Source: Paraglaciecola mesophila (GTDB lineage: Bacteria > Pseudomonadota > Gammaproteobacteria > Enterobacterales > Alteromonadaceae). Taken from it: 64,000 bases of DNA. The notes below the pieces were generated by a model. The model did not search any database and was not told the DNA's origin. It worked only from the letters and a program-made list of their open reading frames with translations. The stretch lies in the NCBI RefSeq assembly GCF_009906955.1, contig NZ_CP047656.1, positions 3,223,001-3,287,000 on the forward strand, read 5' to 3'. A program made the position numbers and the translations under genes. Below are positions 35,813 through 45,514 of the stretch, one piece after another. Numbering within the stretch: the stretch's first letter is position 1; every line of letters starts with the position of its first letter.

Positions 35813-37447
35813 TTAATCTGCGACTCTGCAACGCCACGCAATTAGCCAACTTACGAGCCCACCGAATGCTACACCTGCAGGCACCCACCATTGATGAATA
35901 TAGATAGGCATAACACTTGACACCATAAGCAACGTCGCACCTATGATGGTGAAAACCAAGCGTCTTTGTTGTTGTTTAACCTGCCATTGTTGTTTTTCAA
36001 ACTGCAATTTTTGCTGCTCAGGATAGCGCCTGATTTGGCGCATTGAGTCATATAGCAAATCAGGTATTTCAGGCAGTTTTTCCGACCAGAATGGCAGATT
36101 CGCTGATACCTTGTTGTACATGGCTTTGACACCGATTTGTTCGCGCATCCAGTTTTCTAAAAACGGCTTAGCGGTTTGCCACAAATCTAGCTGGGGATAA
36201 AGTTGTCTGCCTAACCCTTCGATGTATAACAAGGTTTTTTGTAACAGCACCAATTGTGGCTGAATAATCATGTTAAAGCGCCGCGCAGTATTAAATAGTT
36301 GCAACAACACATTACTAAATTCGATTTCGGCCAGCGGCTTTTGGAAAATAGGCTCACACACTCTGCGTATCGATGCTTCGAATTCATCAATACTGGTGGT
36401 GCTTGGTACCCAGCCAGAGTCCACATGTAACTCTGCCACCTTGCGGTAATTACGATTAAAAAAGGCGATAAAGTTTTCTGCTAGATAGCGTTTATCTTCA
36501 CTGTTTAGCGTACCGACAATCCCGTAATCTATGGTGATGTACTGAGGGTCGTCAGGGTTATCAAGGGCCACAAAAATATTGCCTGGGTGCATATCAGCGT
36601 GAAAAAAACTGTCTCTGAATACTTGAGTAAAAAATACTTCAACACCGCGCTCGGCAAGTTTTTTCATATTAGTGCCACGGGCTTCTAAGGTAGCCACATC
36701 GGAAATTGGCGTACCATAAATGCGTTCCATAACCATCACATTAGCATGGCAGTAATCGCTGTAAATATGCGGTACATAGAGCGCGTTGGAGTCTTCAAAA
36801 TTACGCTTGAATTGAATACCATTCGCGGCTTCGTTGAGTAAGTCGAGCTCACCGACTATGGTTTTTTCATACTCAGCAACAACTTCGACCGGGCGCAGGC
36901 GCTTACCATCAGGCAGCAATTTTTGCAGCGCATTAGCAAATGTACGCATCAATTGAATATCAGCGTGAATAGCTGAGCCTATATTCGGGCGTATGACTTT
37001 AACGATGACCTCTTCACTGTGACCAATCAGTTTGGCTGCATGCACTTGGGCAATAGACGCAGAAGCCAAAGGCGTAGCGTCAAACTCGCTAAATACTTCC
37101 TTTAAATGGCTCACACCCAAGGCATGGCGAATGATTTGTTGGGCCACTTCACTGTCAAATGGCTCAACTTGATCTTGTAAAATAGCCAGTTCGTTCGCGA
37201 TGTCTTGACTGAGCAAGTCTTTGCGAGTGGACAACATCTGGCCGAATTTAATAAATACAGGGCCAAGAGACTGCAGCGCAAGGCGAATACGTGTGCCTTG
37301 TGATTTGTCTTTATGTTTATTACGTAGCCAGAAAAAACCAAATCGGCCTAATTTGGCATACCAGGGTAGCCATTTTTCCGGAATAAGTTCATCTAAGCCG
37401 TGTTGTAAAAATACTTTATTGATTTGGTATAAACGAAGGATCCGCAC
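35813..37447 (-). CDS. ubiB: ubiquinone biosynthesis protein kinase-like UbiB
   Basis: This 544-residue ABC1/ADCK atypical kinase-like protein has the KxGQ motif in [16 protein letters not shown], the Ala-rich loop [11 protein letters not shown], the catalytic-like [13 protein letters not shown] and [10 protein letters not shown]. Two hydrophobic helices at the C-terminus ([38 protein letters not shown]) anchor it to the inner membrane. It supports the Ubi complex. It lies 3 bases downstream of ubiJ. Confidence 0.97.
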   Translation of the reverse strand: MRILRLYQINKVFLQHGLDELIPEKWLPWYAKLGRFGFFWLRNKHKDKSQGTRIRLALQSLGPVFIKFGQMLSTRKDLLSQDIANELAILQDQVEPFDSEVAQQIIRHALGVSHLKEVFSEFDATPLASASIAQVHAAKLIGHSEEVIVKVIRPNIGSAIHADIQLMRTFANALQKLLPDGKRLRPVEVVAEYEKTIVGELDLLNEAANGIQFKRNFEDSNALYVPHIYSDYCHANVMVMERIYGTPISDVATLEARGTNMKKLAERGVEVFFTQVFRDSFFHADMHPGNIFVALDNPDDPQYITIDYGIVGTLNSEDKRYLAENFIAFFNRNYRKVAELHVDSGWVPSTTSIDEFEASIRRVCEPIFQKPLAEIEFSNVLLQLFNTARRFNMIIQPQLVLLQKTLLYIEGLGRQLYPQLDLWQTAKPFLENWMREQIGVKAMYNKVSANLPFWSEKLPEIPDLLYDSMRQIRRYPEQQKLQFEKQQWQVKQQQRRLVFTIIGATLLMVSSVMPIYIHQWWVPAGVAFGGLVSWLIAWRCRVAD

Positions 37448-37450
37448 GGG

Positions 37451-38110
37451 TTATGAGTCATCCTGTTGTAAGGCAATTAATTGGTCGATGCGGGCTTCTA
37501 GTCTGTCGCTGGCACTGCGCAAGGTGTTTACTTGATCGCAAAAATCTGCAACTTCGATTTCGCTCACCGCTACGGCGTCTGGTTTGGTTAAGTGAGTACT
37601 GAGCTGGTCAGCCAGTTTCTCCACTTCTTGCTGGGCAGTGTTAAAAAACGCTTTTACGCTACTAAATGTTTGGTGGGCAAGCACATCGCCAGTGTATTTT
37701 GATAGCTGTTCTTCCCAATCAATATCCAGCTCTTTCATTAGGTTACTGAACCCTTGAGCAACGTCGATATCACCGTCTAAGTCCAGCTTTCCTTGCTGAA
37801 TAAGCTGACTGATTTTGCTGCTGTCACTTAACTCACCTAGGGTACTCAAGCTAAGCGTAATATGGCAATCCGCCGAGGAATCGGTTGGGGCTTGCGTTTC
37901 ACTTGATTGCTCTTCGTTTGTCAGCGGTAGTGCACTGACATCAATTTGCTCAGAAAAGATAAACAGCAAGGACCATGGCAGCTCATTAATGCTGACCTGT
38001 AGCTGCTTACCGGCTAGCTTTTTCAAGCGAGGCTTGCAATCAGGGTCGAGCTGCAAAAGTTGATTAAGGGTTAACTCAACACCTGCACTTAACAATTGCC
38101 CGACTAACAT
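37451..38110 (-). CDS. ubiJ: ubiquinone biosynthesis accessory factor UbiJ
   Basis: This 219-residue protein has an N-terminal SCP2-like lipid-binding domain (QLDPDCKPRLKKLAGKQLQVSINELPWSLLFIF through KLDLDGDIDVAQGFSNLM) and a C-terminal helical segment with a coiled coil. It matches UbiJ (YigP), which assembles the ubiquinone-synthesis complex. Its position exactly between ubiE and ubiB supports the call. Confidence 0.93.
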   Translation of the reverse strand: MLVGQLLSAGVELTLNQLLQLDPDCKPRLKKLAGKQLQVSINELPWSLLFIFSEQIDVSALPLTNEEQSSETQAPTDSSADCHITLSLSTLGELSDSSKISQLIQQGKLDLDGDIDVAQGFSNLMKELDIDWEEQLSKYTGDVLAHQTFSSVKAFFNTAQQEVEKLADQLSTHLTKPDAVAVSEIEVADFCDQVNTLRSASDRLEARIDQLIALQQDDS

Positions 38111-38911
38111 TTAAAACTTAAACCCGCGGTGCAAAGCAACAATACCACCTGTTAGATTGTGGTAGGTGACTTGCTCAAACCCTGCGTCTTGCATCATTTC
38201 TTTCAGAACCTCTTGCTCTGGATGCATACGAATTGATTCTGCCAAATATTTGTAGCTGTCTCCATCTTTGGCCACTAGTTCACCGATTTTAGGCAGCAAA
38301 TGAAATGAATAAGCATCATATACTTTGTTTAAAGCGTCATTGGTGGGTTTAGAAAATTCTAACACGAGCAAGCGCCCACCCGGCTTTAACAGCCGATACA
38401 TGGATTTCAGCGCTTTGTCTTTATCGGTTACATTTCGCAGGCCAAAGGCAATGGTGATGATATCAAAACTGTTGTCAGGAAAGGGCAAGGCTTCTGCATT
38501 GGCTTGCACGTATTTCACATTGCTGACAATACCTTTGTCGCGCAGCTTGTCACGGCCGACGCGCAGCATAGCGTCATTGATATCAGCTAGCACTACTTCA
38601 CCACTGTCGCCCACGATACGCGAAAATTTCGCGGTTAAATCGCCTGTACCGCCCGCTAAATCGAGAACCTTATGGCCGGCCCGCGCGCCACTGCAATCAA
38701 TGGTAAAACGTTTCCATAATCGATGAATACCCATAGACATGACGTCGTTCATAATGTCGTATTTGGCTGCCACTGATTGAAACACTTCAGCCACCATGGA
38801 TGCTTTGGCGTTTTTATCTACTTGCTGAAAGCCAAAATGGGTTTTTTCTGATGATTCAGAGGCTTGCTCGTGGCTGGTATTTGTACCTGCGTGATGCTCG
38901 CTAACGCTCAT
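38111..38911 (-). CDS. ubiE: ubiquinone/menaquinone methyltransferase UbiE
   Basis: This 266-residue SAM-dependent C-methyltransferase has a variable N-terminal ~25 residues, then [23 protein letters not shown], the SAM motif [12 protein letters not shown], and the family block [19 protein letters not shown]. It methylates demethylmenaquinol and the benzoquinol ring of ubiquinone precursors. It is the first gene of ubiE-ubiJ-ubiB. Confidence 0.97.
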   Translation of the reverse strand: MSVSEHHAGTNTSHEQASESSEKTHFGFQQVDKNAKASMVAEVFQSVAAKYDIMNDVMSMGIHRLWKRFTIDCSGARAGHKVLDLAGGTGDLTAKFSRIVGDSGEVVLADINDAMLRVGRDKLRDKGIVSNVKYVQANAEALPFPDNSFDIITIAFGLRNVTDKDKALKSMYRLLKPGGRLLVLEFSKPTNDALNKVYDAYSFHLLPKIGELVAKDGDSYKYLAESIRMHPEQEVLKEMMQDAGFEQVTYHNLTGGIVALHRGFKF

Positions 38912-39072
38912 GTTAATTCCTTAATAAACTCTTAGCGCTAGTGTATCGAAATTCACAGTGCCAATCTAAAAAAATTATACGCTTATACACCTCAATGATC
39001 ATACGCTTGGGCTGTCGCAAAAGATTAATCAGCAAAATGAAGGGGATAACTTGAGGCTAGCAAGCTGATAGA

Positions 39073-39780
39073 TCAGCTTGCTAAATTGTCTCCGACACTG
39101 AACGCAATTAGCATGCTAAGGGCTTGCATCGAACGGCCACTTTGCTCTTGTAACTGATTAAACGATGCTTGAATAGCGTTTAAGCTGCGCTTGGAGTTTA
39201 CACCGCCAGAAATAATGCCTCGTCGGGTAAAGTAACTGGTGAGATCGCGTGTGAGTAAAAAGGTGTCCTTACCTAACGCACGAAGGGCGTAGGGGCCTGT
39301 ATTGCCTCCTAGGCGTGCGCCGTGCTTTTTTAAGTAGGCCCATAAACCAATAATATCGTTTGCCGGCCAATTGGCGACGAACTGCGCGAAGCTGCCATGC
39401 TCTCGTCGAACAGCGTCAATCATGATGGCATTGTCGCGAATAGTTTGGACTTTCTTGTAATTACGGATAATCGCTGGGTCCTGCGCACGCTTTTCCAGCA
39501 TCTCATCTGGCATCAAAAGGACTTTGTCGATTGTAAATTCAAAAAATAAACGTTCAAACTCAGGCCATTTATTACGTACAACTCGCCACACAAAACCGGA
39601 TTGGAAAACTTTTTTGCTAAATTCGGCTAAAAAACGATCATCGCCCAAGTGGGCGATGGCGTCGTTAGATAAGGGCTCGCTGAGTAACGATTCTACTGCA
39701 TTAGGGCCGCCTTTGCGCTCGCATGCCCGCTGATAAATAGCGCGATAATCTTCTAGATTAGCTAAAACGTTGTCGCTCAC
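39073..39780 (-). CDS. DNA-3-methyladenine glycosylase I family protein (divergent Tag)
   Basis: This 235-residue protein matches the Tag family in its core (FSKKVFQSGFVWRVVRNKWPEFERLF, AQDPAIIRNYKKVQTIRDNA). However, it has a longer N-terminus and lacks the Cys/His residues that bind zinc at both ends of E. coli Tag; only one Cys is present. Tag enzymes excise 3-methyladenine from alkylated DNA. Here the substrate range may differ. It lies 31 bases downstream of prlC on the same strand. Confidence 0.82.
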   Translation of the reverse strand: MSDNVLANLEDYRAIYQRACERKGGPNAVESLLSEPLSNDAIAHLGDDRFLAEFSKKVFQSGFVWRVVRNKWPEFERLFFEFTIDKVLLMPDEMLEKRAQDPAIIRNYKKVQTIRDNAIMIDAVRREHGSFAQFVANWPANDIIGLWAYLKKHGARLGGNTGPYALRALGKDTFLLTRDLTSYFTRRGIISGGVNSKRSLNAIQASFNQLQEQSGRSMQALSMLIAFSVGDNLAS

Positions 39781-39811
39781 CCTTACTCCTATTTCAATGA
39801 TCTATGAGGGA

Positions 39812-41854
39812 TTAGCCTTCAATACCGCTATGGCGTAATAATGCATCTACTTTCGGCTCGCGGCCTCTAAATGCCACAAATAGCTCCATTGGCTCTTTGC
39901 TACCGCCTTTTTCAAGTATGTTGTTTAAGAAATCTTGGCCGACTTGTTGATTAAATATGCCTTCTTCCTCAAAACGACTAAAGGCGTCTGAAGATAATAC
40001 TTCGGCCCATTTGTAGCTGTAATACCCAGCGGCATAGCCCCCTGCAAAGATATGTCCAAAGCTATTTTGAAAGCGATTAAACGCAGGTGGGATCACTACA
40101 GAAACCTGGCTACGCACATCATCTAACAAGGCCTGGACCGAGGTTTTTTGCTCAATGTTGTATTGCTCGTGCAAGCTGAAATCAAACATGCTGAATTCTA
40201 ACTGACGGACCATTTGCATGGCTGACTGGAAGTTACGCGCCGCAAGCATTTTATCTAACAAGTCTTGGGGTAATGGCTCGCCTGTTTCGTAATGACTTGA
40301 AATAAACGCCAAGGCTTCAGGCTGCCAACACCAGTTTTCTAGAAATTGACTAGGTAACTCTACGGCATCCCAGGCAACACCATTGATGCCCGATACACCA
40401 GCAATGTCGATTTGGGTCAACATGTGATGAATACCATGGCCAAATTCATGGAACAAGGTGATGACTTCGTCATGGGTAAACAAAGCGGGTTTATCGCCCA
40501 CAGGACCGCTGAAATTGCAGGTTAGGTACGCTACGGGCAATTGTACTGAACCATCTGGTTTGACGCGGCGTGTTTGGCATTCGTCCATCCAGGCGCCACC
40601 ACGCTTGTGCTCACGGGCATACAAGTCTAAATAAAAACTTCCGCGTAGTTCGCCTTTGGCGTCTTTGATATCAAAAAAACGTACATCTTTGTGCCAAGTG
40701 TCAACACCCGTTCGTTCGGTGATATTTAAACCGTATAAACGCGATACTACTTCAAATAGGCCGTCGACTGCTTTATGTGCAGGGAAATAAGGACGTAGTG
40801 CTTCATCTGAAATAGCGTACTTTTGTTCTTTGAGTTTTTCGCTGTAATAGGCGAAATCCCATGCTTGCAGCTCAGGTATACCAAATTGAGTGTTAGCGAA
40901 CTCAGTTAACTCTTGCAAATCTTGCTGAGCTTGAGGTTTTGAACGTTTAGCTAGGTCTTGCAAAAAACCGTTAACCTGAGTGGTGGACTCGGCCATTTTG
41001 GTGGCCAAAGAGCGCTCGGCGTAGTTTGCGAAATCTAAAAGTGCGGCCAACTCTTGGCGCAAGGCCATGGTTTCGTCGATAAGCGGGCCATTGTCCCATT
41101 TGCCGGCATTAGGCCCTTGATCAGAGGCGCGCGTGGTAAAAGCGCGATACATCTCTTCGCGCAGCAGGTGGTTGTCTGCATGCATCATTACCGGTAAATA
41201 GCTCGGGATATCAAGGGTGAATAACCACCCCTCTAGCTCTTTGCTTTCGGCGAGTTGCTTGGCAGCAGCCAATGCTGACTCGGGTAAGCCGGCTAGCTCC
41301 TTTTCATCGGTAATGTGTTTTTGCCAACCTAAGGTGGCGTCCATTACGTTGTTACTAAAGGTCGAAGATAAATCTGACAGGCGACTTTTTATTTCGCCGT
41401 AGCGCTGTTTTTTGTCATCGTCTAAGCCGACCCCAGATAATTCAAAATCGCGCACTGTGTTGTCAATCACTTTACGTTTTGCTTCGTCTAATCCAGCGAA
41501 TTCAGCGCTGTTTTGAATCTGCAGATAGGCTTGATACAAACCTTTATGTTGACCAACCCAAGTACCGTATTCGGATAATAGTGGCAAGCAAGCGTCGTGG
41601 GCTTCACGTAGCTCATCATTGCTCACCACTGAATTCATATGCGATACAGGAGACCACATACGGCCAAGTTCGTCGTCTTTGTCTTCTAGTTTGGCTGCAA
41701 AGTTGTCCCAAGTGTAGGTGGGCTGAGCAAGCAAGGTTTCAATGGTCTTTTTGGCATCTTCAATGGCCTGTTCAACGCTAGGTTGAATCTGCTCTGGTGT
41801 GATGTCTGAAAAACGCGGTAATCCAGATAAATCTTGCAACGGGCTTAAGGACAT
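39812..41854 (-). CDS. prlC: oligopeptidase A (M3 metallopeptidase)
   Basis: This 680-residue M3-family peptidase has the zinc motif HEFGH around residue 469, in VITLFHEFGHGIHHM, and the C-terminal YYSYKWAEVLSSDAFSRFEEEG block. It degrades peptides, including cleaved signal peptides, in the cytoplasm. The start is ATG 41854, preceded by GAGAG; an in-frame ATG at 41869 would add MREFI without a ribosome-binding site. It lies next to the divergent gor gene, as in E. coli. A possible sigma-32 promoter lies upstream. Confidence 0.96.
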   Translation of the reverse strand: MSLSPLQDLSGLPRFSDITPEQIQPSVEQAIEDAKKTIETLLAQPTYTWDNFAAKLEDKDDELGRMWSPVSHMNSVVSNDELREAHDACLPLLSEYGTWVGQHKGLYQAYLQIQNSAEFAGLDEAKRKVIDNTVRDFELSGVGLDDDKKQRYGEIKSRLSDLSSTFSNNVMDATLGWQKHITDEKELAGLPESALAAAKQLAESKELEGWLFTLDIPSYLPVMMHADNHLLREEMYRAFTTRASDQGPNAGKWDNGPLIDETMALRQELAALLDFANYAERSLATKMAESTTQVNGFLQDLAKRSKPQAQQDLQELTEFANTQFGIPELQAWDFAYYSEKLKEQKYAISDEALRPYFPAHKAVDGLFEVVSRLYGLNITERTGVDTWHKDVRFFDIKDAKGELRGSFYLDLYAREHKRGGAWMDECQTRRVKPDGSVQLPVAYLTCNFSGPVGDKPALFTHDEVITLFHEFGHGIHHMLTQIDIAGVSGINGVAWDAVELPSQFLENWCWQPEALAFISSHYETGEPLPQDLLDKMLAARNFQSAMQMVRQLEFSMFDFSLHEQYNIEQKTSVQALLDDVRSQVSVVIPPAFNRFQNSFGHIFAGGYAAGYYSYKWAEVLSSDAFSRFEEEGIFNQQVGQDFLNNILEKGGSKEPMELFVAFRGREPKVDALLRHSGIEG

Positions 41855-41888
41855 AATGAACTCTCTCATCGAGGAAATAATGAATAGT

Positions 41889-41917
41889 AAGTGAGGTAGC
41901 TCACAAAGGAATTCAAG
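41889..41917 (-). promoter_or_regulatory. possible sigma-32 promoter of prlC
   Basis: On the minus strand: -35 CTTGAAT (41911-41917), 14-base spacer, -10 CCTCACTT (41889-41896). It matches the heat-shock consensus (CTTGAAA / CCCCATNT) imperfectly and lies ~35 bases from the start codon. E. coli prlC is heat-inducible, which adds support. Confidence 0.4.
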
Positions 41918-42106
41918 TGGTTAAGTGGATCTAAAACAAAAACATCGTCTTAGCGAACAAGATAGACGCAAGTTATTACACTCTTATTGGGTCTATAATG
42001 CACAGGTTTATTATTATCGATTAACTCGATTTAAAAATTCATTTGTCTTTGTAGAGACGAACCTTATATCGTGTACCCACAGCTTAATAATTTAGGATGA
42101 GTAGAG

Positions 42107-43456
42107 ATGGCAGATTTTGATTATATTTGTATTGGCGGCGGCAGCGGTGGTATCGCTTCGGCAAACCGTGCTGCGAAGCATGGCAAAAAGGTCGCTTTGA
42201 TTGAAGCGCGACACATAGGCGGTACTTGTGTGAATGTCGGTTGTGTGCCTAAGAAAGCCATGTGGTTCGGTGCCCAAGTCGCAGAAGCGATTAATCATTA
42301 TGCCCCAGATTACGGTTTTGATGTCACCGTGAATAAGTTCGATTGGAAGAAATTAGTCGACAGTCGCGAAGCATACATTAAGCGAATTCACGCCTCCTAC
42401 GATCGAGTTTTAGGTAACAATGACATCACTGTCATTAATGGCTTTGCTCGTTTTGTAAATAAAAATACGGTTGAAGTCGACGGTAAGGAATACACTGCTG
42501 ATCATATTCTTATCGCTACTGGTGGACGTCCTGTTACACCAAGCATCCCTGGCGCAGAGCTGGGAATTGATTCTGATGGTTTCTTTGAATTAACCGAACA
42601 ACCGAAGCGCGTAGTGGTGGTGGGTGCAGGTTACATCGCGGTTGAATTAGCAGGTGTATTGCATTCATTAGGCAGTGAAACTCATTTGGTTGTACGTAAG
42701 CACGCGCCACTTCGCTCGTTCGATACAATGTTAAGCCAGACCTTGGTTGAGATAATGGAGCAAGATGGCCCAACGTTACACACCCACCGCAACCCAGAAA
42801 AACTAGAGAAAAATGAAGATGGCAGTCTAACTCTGACATTTGAATGCGGTGAAAAAATTGAAGCGGACTGCGTGATTTGGGCAATCGGTCGTGCCCCCGC
42901 CAATGACAATATTGGCTTAGATAAGGCTGGGGTGACGGTAAATGAGCGCGGTTACATCGCGGTGGATAAATACCAAAATACCAATGTTGACGGTATTTAT
43001 GCGGTAGGCGACAACATAGGTAAAGTTGAACTTACGCCTGTTGCAGTAAAAGCGGGTCGCTTGCTATCAGAGCGCTTGTTTAACGGCCAGAAAGACGCTC
43101 ATATGGACTACACCTTGATTCCGACCGTTGTTTTTAGTCACCCAGCGATTGGTACCATGGGCCTAACTGAGCTTGAAGCCGAAGCAGAGTTTGGTAAAGA
43201 CAATGTGAAAGTATACAACTCTAGTTTTGCTGCTATGTATACAGCGGTGACCAGTCACAGACAAATGACGCGCATGAAGCTCATTTGTGTGGGTGAAGAA
43301 CAAAAAGTGGTTGGCTTGCATGGAATTGGCTATGGCATGGATGAAATACTGCAAGGCTTTGGCGTGGCGATGAAAATGGGCGCAACCAAAGCTGATTTTG
43401 ATGCTTGTGTGGCCATTCACCCCACCAGTGCAGAGGAGTTTGTGACGCTAAACTAG
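42107..43456 (+). CDS. gor: glutathione-disulfide reductase
   Basis: This 449-residue flavoenzyme has FAD motif [15 protein letters not shown], redox-active [10 protein letters not shown] (C41, C46), NADPH-binding [16 protein letters not shown] and the C-terminal active-site [12 protein letters not shown]. Length and sequence agree with E. coli Gor. It uses NADPH to keep glutathione reduced in the cytoplasm. It is divergent from prlC and ends before a strong terminator. Confidence 0.98.
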   Translation: MADFDYICIGGGSGGIASANRAAKHGKKVALIEARHIGGTCVNVGCVPKKAMWFGAQVAEAINHYAPDYGFDVTVNKFDWKKLVDSREAYIKRIHASYDRVLGNNDITVINGFARFVNKNTVEVDGKEYTADHILIATGGRPVTPSIPGAELGIDSDGFFELTEQPKRVVVVGAGYIAVELAGVLHSLGSETHLVVRKHAPLRSFDTMLSQTLVEIMEQDGPTLHTHRNPEKLEKNEDGSLTLTFECGEKIEADCVIWAIGRAPANDNIGLDKAGVTVNERGYIAVDKYQNTNVDGIYAVGDNIGKVELTPVAVKAGRLLSERLFNGQKDAHMDYTLIPTVVFSHPAIGTMGLTELEAEAEFGKDNVKVYNSSFAAMYTAVTSHRQMTRMKLICVGEEQKVVGLHGIGYGMDEILQGFGVAMKMGATKADFDACVAIHPTSAEEFVTLN

Positions 43457-43514
43457 TCACCCTTACCAATGGCGTGGTTTTTGCGCTTGAATACAGCCTT
43501 AAATGTTATACAAC

Positions 43515-43551
43515 AAACGCCTTTATTATGTATTAATAAAGGCGTTTTTTT
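43515..43551 (+). terminator. rho-independent terminator after gor
   Basis: A perfect 14-bp stem, AAACGCCTTTATTA / TAATAAAGGCGTTT (43515-43528 with 43534-43547), with a TGTAT loop and seven Ts. It overlaps the longest open frame of the next gene, which shows that this frame's first codons are not coding. Confidence 0.93.
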
Positions 43552-43661
43552 ATAGCGAAAATTATTTTGAAATTGCACAAAAATTCTACTGTACAAGGAC
43601 TCAATTCGGCCTTACATTAGCGCCGATTTTATCTCACTGGCCACTGGCCTACCGGACATTT

Positions 43662-44462
43662 GTGAACTTTAGTAATGATCGTATTTCTGCGATTTATTTG
43701 GGTAATGAAGAGTCAATTTTACGCTCTGAACAAGATTGGTTAAATGCTGAACGCGGTGCGCGCTATCGTGATGCAGTGCACATTGCTTTACCTGGTGGTG
43801 AAGTCTGGCTATTTGACTACGGGATCGCGGTTTTTTGGGGGATAGACGAAGACGAGCGTCTGGCGCTGTTGCACCGCTTGAATTTAGCTGAAGGTCTATT
43901 AACCAAAGCGAGTCAGGAGCACTTTAGATTTACTCTGAACGCGCCTGAGTCCCGTATTAGTCAAGACAATATCAGTTTAGCCCAAGATGATCATTTAGCG
44001 CGTTTGGCTATCAGTCATGCATTGGCTCAGTCACTGAAGTTGAATGAATATGAAAGTCAGGCTCAGCAGACGATTCAAGATCATGCGCATATACCGCAAA
44101 CTTTAGCTGAGACCGGAAAAATTAAATTATCCAGACGCAACATAGCGAAGATCCGCGGTAAGCTGTTTAGTACCAAAAGTGACATTATTTTGCACTATGG
44201 GTTACTCGATACACCAGAATTTTTCTGGGAATACCCAGAATACGAAAGCACGTATAATTTGGCGGCTCGCTATTTAGAAATTCACCCAAGGGTGGATTTA
44301 TTATCCAAAAAGTTAGCCACGATACATGAACTGTTTGACATGCTTGCTGGCGAGCAAAATCACCAGCATTCATCGTTTTTAGAATGGATCATTATCATTC
44401 TTATCGCGGTAGAAATAGTGATGTTTGGTGCTCAGGAGCTGCAAACCCTGCTGGGTTGGTAA
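43662..44462 (+). CDS. RMND1/Rmd1 (DUF155) family membrane protein
   Basis: The core blocks ISAIYLGNEESI, GEVWLFDYGIAVFWGIDEDE, ALAQSLKLNEYE and the C-terminal transmembrane helix FLEWIIIILIAVEIVMFG match the DUF155 family. Mitochondrial Rmd1/RMND1 proteins belong here; the bacterial role is unknown. The start is set at GTG 43662 (266 residues), because the longer frame from 43503 runs through the gor terminator. The family normally begins near this point, but the Shine-Dalgarno is weak. A strong terminator follows. Confidence 0.85.
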   Translation: MNFSNDRISAIYLGNEESILRSEQDWLNAERGARYRDAVHIALPGGEVWLFDYGIAVFWGIDEDERLALLHRLNLAEGLLTKASQEHFRFTLNAPESRISQDNISLAQDDHLARLAISHALAQSLKLNEYESQAQQTIQDHAHIPQTLAETGKIKLSRRNIAKIRGKLFSTKSDIILHYGLLDTPEFFWEYPEYESTYNLAARYLEIHPRVDLLSKKLATIHELFDMLAGEQNHQHSSFLEWIIIILIAVEIVMFGAQELQTLLGW

Positions 44463-44482
44463 AACGATATTAGCACGTTGAT

Positions 44483-44509
44483 AAGCCCGCAAAGTTGCGG
44501 GCTTTTTTT
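44483..44509 (+). terminator. rho-independent terminator after the DUF155 gene
   Basis: AAGCCCGCA / TGCGGGCTT (44483-44491 with 44496-44504), AAGT loop, followed by TTTTT. It lies 20 bases past the stop, between convergent genes. Confidence 0.92.
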
Positions 44510-44527
44510 ATGGTTCACGCTAAGTAT

Positions 44528-45514
44528 TTATGGCTCATCATTGAGTAACAACTCTTGGGCGCGGTGCTGGTAAAACTCCGGGTTCAAGCCGATGAGCTGC
44601 GGGATTGTCGCCGATACCGCAATGGACGATAACGTACCGAATACCACTCCTGCGAATAGACCTATAGCAAAACCTTGTAGTGGCTGACCACCGAATATCC
44701 AGATGGCACCTATGGTTGCCAGCGTTGTACCTGAGGTGATTAGTGAGCGGGTTAAGGTTGATTTAACCGCGCTATCGACTAGTTCACTCATGCTCATATT
44801 GGTTTTTGCACGCATGACCTCCCTTAATTTATCGCCTATCACAATTGAGTCATTCAATGAGTAACCAATAATGGCCAACACTGCGGCCAGTACGGTTAAA
44901 TCAAAGGGCAAACCTAGCCAAGCGAATAAGCCAAGTACTACCAACACATCATGCACTAACGCCATAAGTGAACCGCAAGCTAAGCGCCACTCAAAACGCC
45001 ACGTTAGGTAAATCATCATGGCCACTGCCGCGACTATTAGCGCTAAACCGCCATTGTCGATCAGTTCTGAGCCTACTTGCGAACCGATGTACACTGAATC
45101 TTGTGGAGCAATGTCATATCCAGTTTGCTCAGCAAAGGTATTTAACCACTCTTTATCGATGACATGGGCTGCACCATCAGCTTGACGGATTGTCCAATGA
45201 GTATTGGCCGCACTACTGCTTAGCTCAAAATCTCCTGACAGGTTTGCACCAAGCTGGCTTTGCATTTGCGCTTTATCGATGCTTTGTGTGGAAGTGAACT
45301 CAGTCATATACCCGCCGGTAAAATCCAGTCCAAGGTTTAATCCTTTGAAACTCAGTCCGATCACAGATAACAGCATTAAAGTAATAGCCAGATAAAACCC
45401 GGCTAAGCGTAGTTTGCTAAACAGTGCCATAGAGGATGGGTCCTTTTCAGTTTGAGTCGGTGCTTTAGGGCTATTTTCTACAGTATTTTTACTTGTAAGT
45501 TTGTTTGAGCTCAT
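44528..45514 (-). CDS. secF: protein translocase subunit SecF
   Basis: This 328-residue membrane protein has six predicted helices, the SecF signature LGLDFTGGYMTEF, and the RND-like segment VLAAVLAIIGYSLNDSIVIGDKLRE. With SecD it uses the proton gradient to pull proteins through SecYEG. The start overlaps the secD stop (ATGA). The N-terminus has an extra Lys/Ser/Thr-rich segment of ~30 residues. Confidence 0.97.
   Translation of the reverse strand: MSSNKLTSKNTVENSPKAPTQTEKDPSSMALFSKLRLAGFYLAITLMLLSVIGLSFKGLNLGLDFTGGYMTEFTSTQSIDKAQMQSQLGANLSGDFELSSSAANTHWTIRQADGAAHVIDKEWLNTFAEQTGYDIAPQDSVYIGSQVGSELIDNGGLALIVAAVAMMIYLTWRFEWRLACGSLMALVHDVLVVLGLFAWLGLPFDLTVLAAVLAIIGYSLNDSIVIGDKLREVMRAKTNMSMSELVDSAVKSTLTRSLITSGTTLATIGAIWIFGGQPLQGFAIGLFAGVVFGTLSSIAVSATIPQLIGLNPEFYQHRAQELLLNDEP

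Noticed and set aside
38325..38726. 133-residue + strand open frame inside ubiE
   Set aside because: Antisense shadow of a well-supported gene with poor start context.
43503..43661. N-terminal extension of the DUF155 protein
   Set aside because: It runs through the gor terminator.
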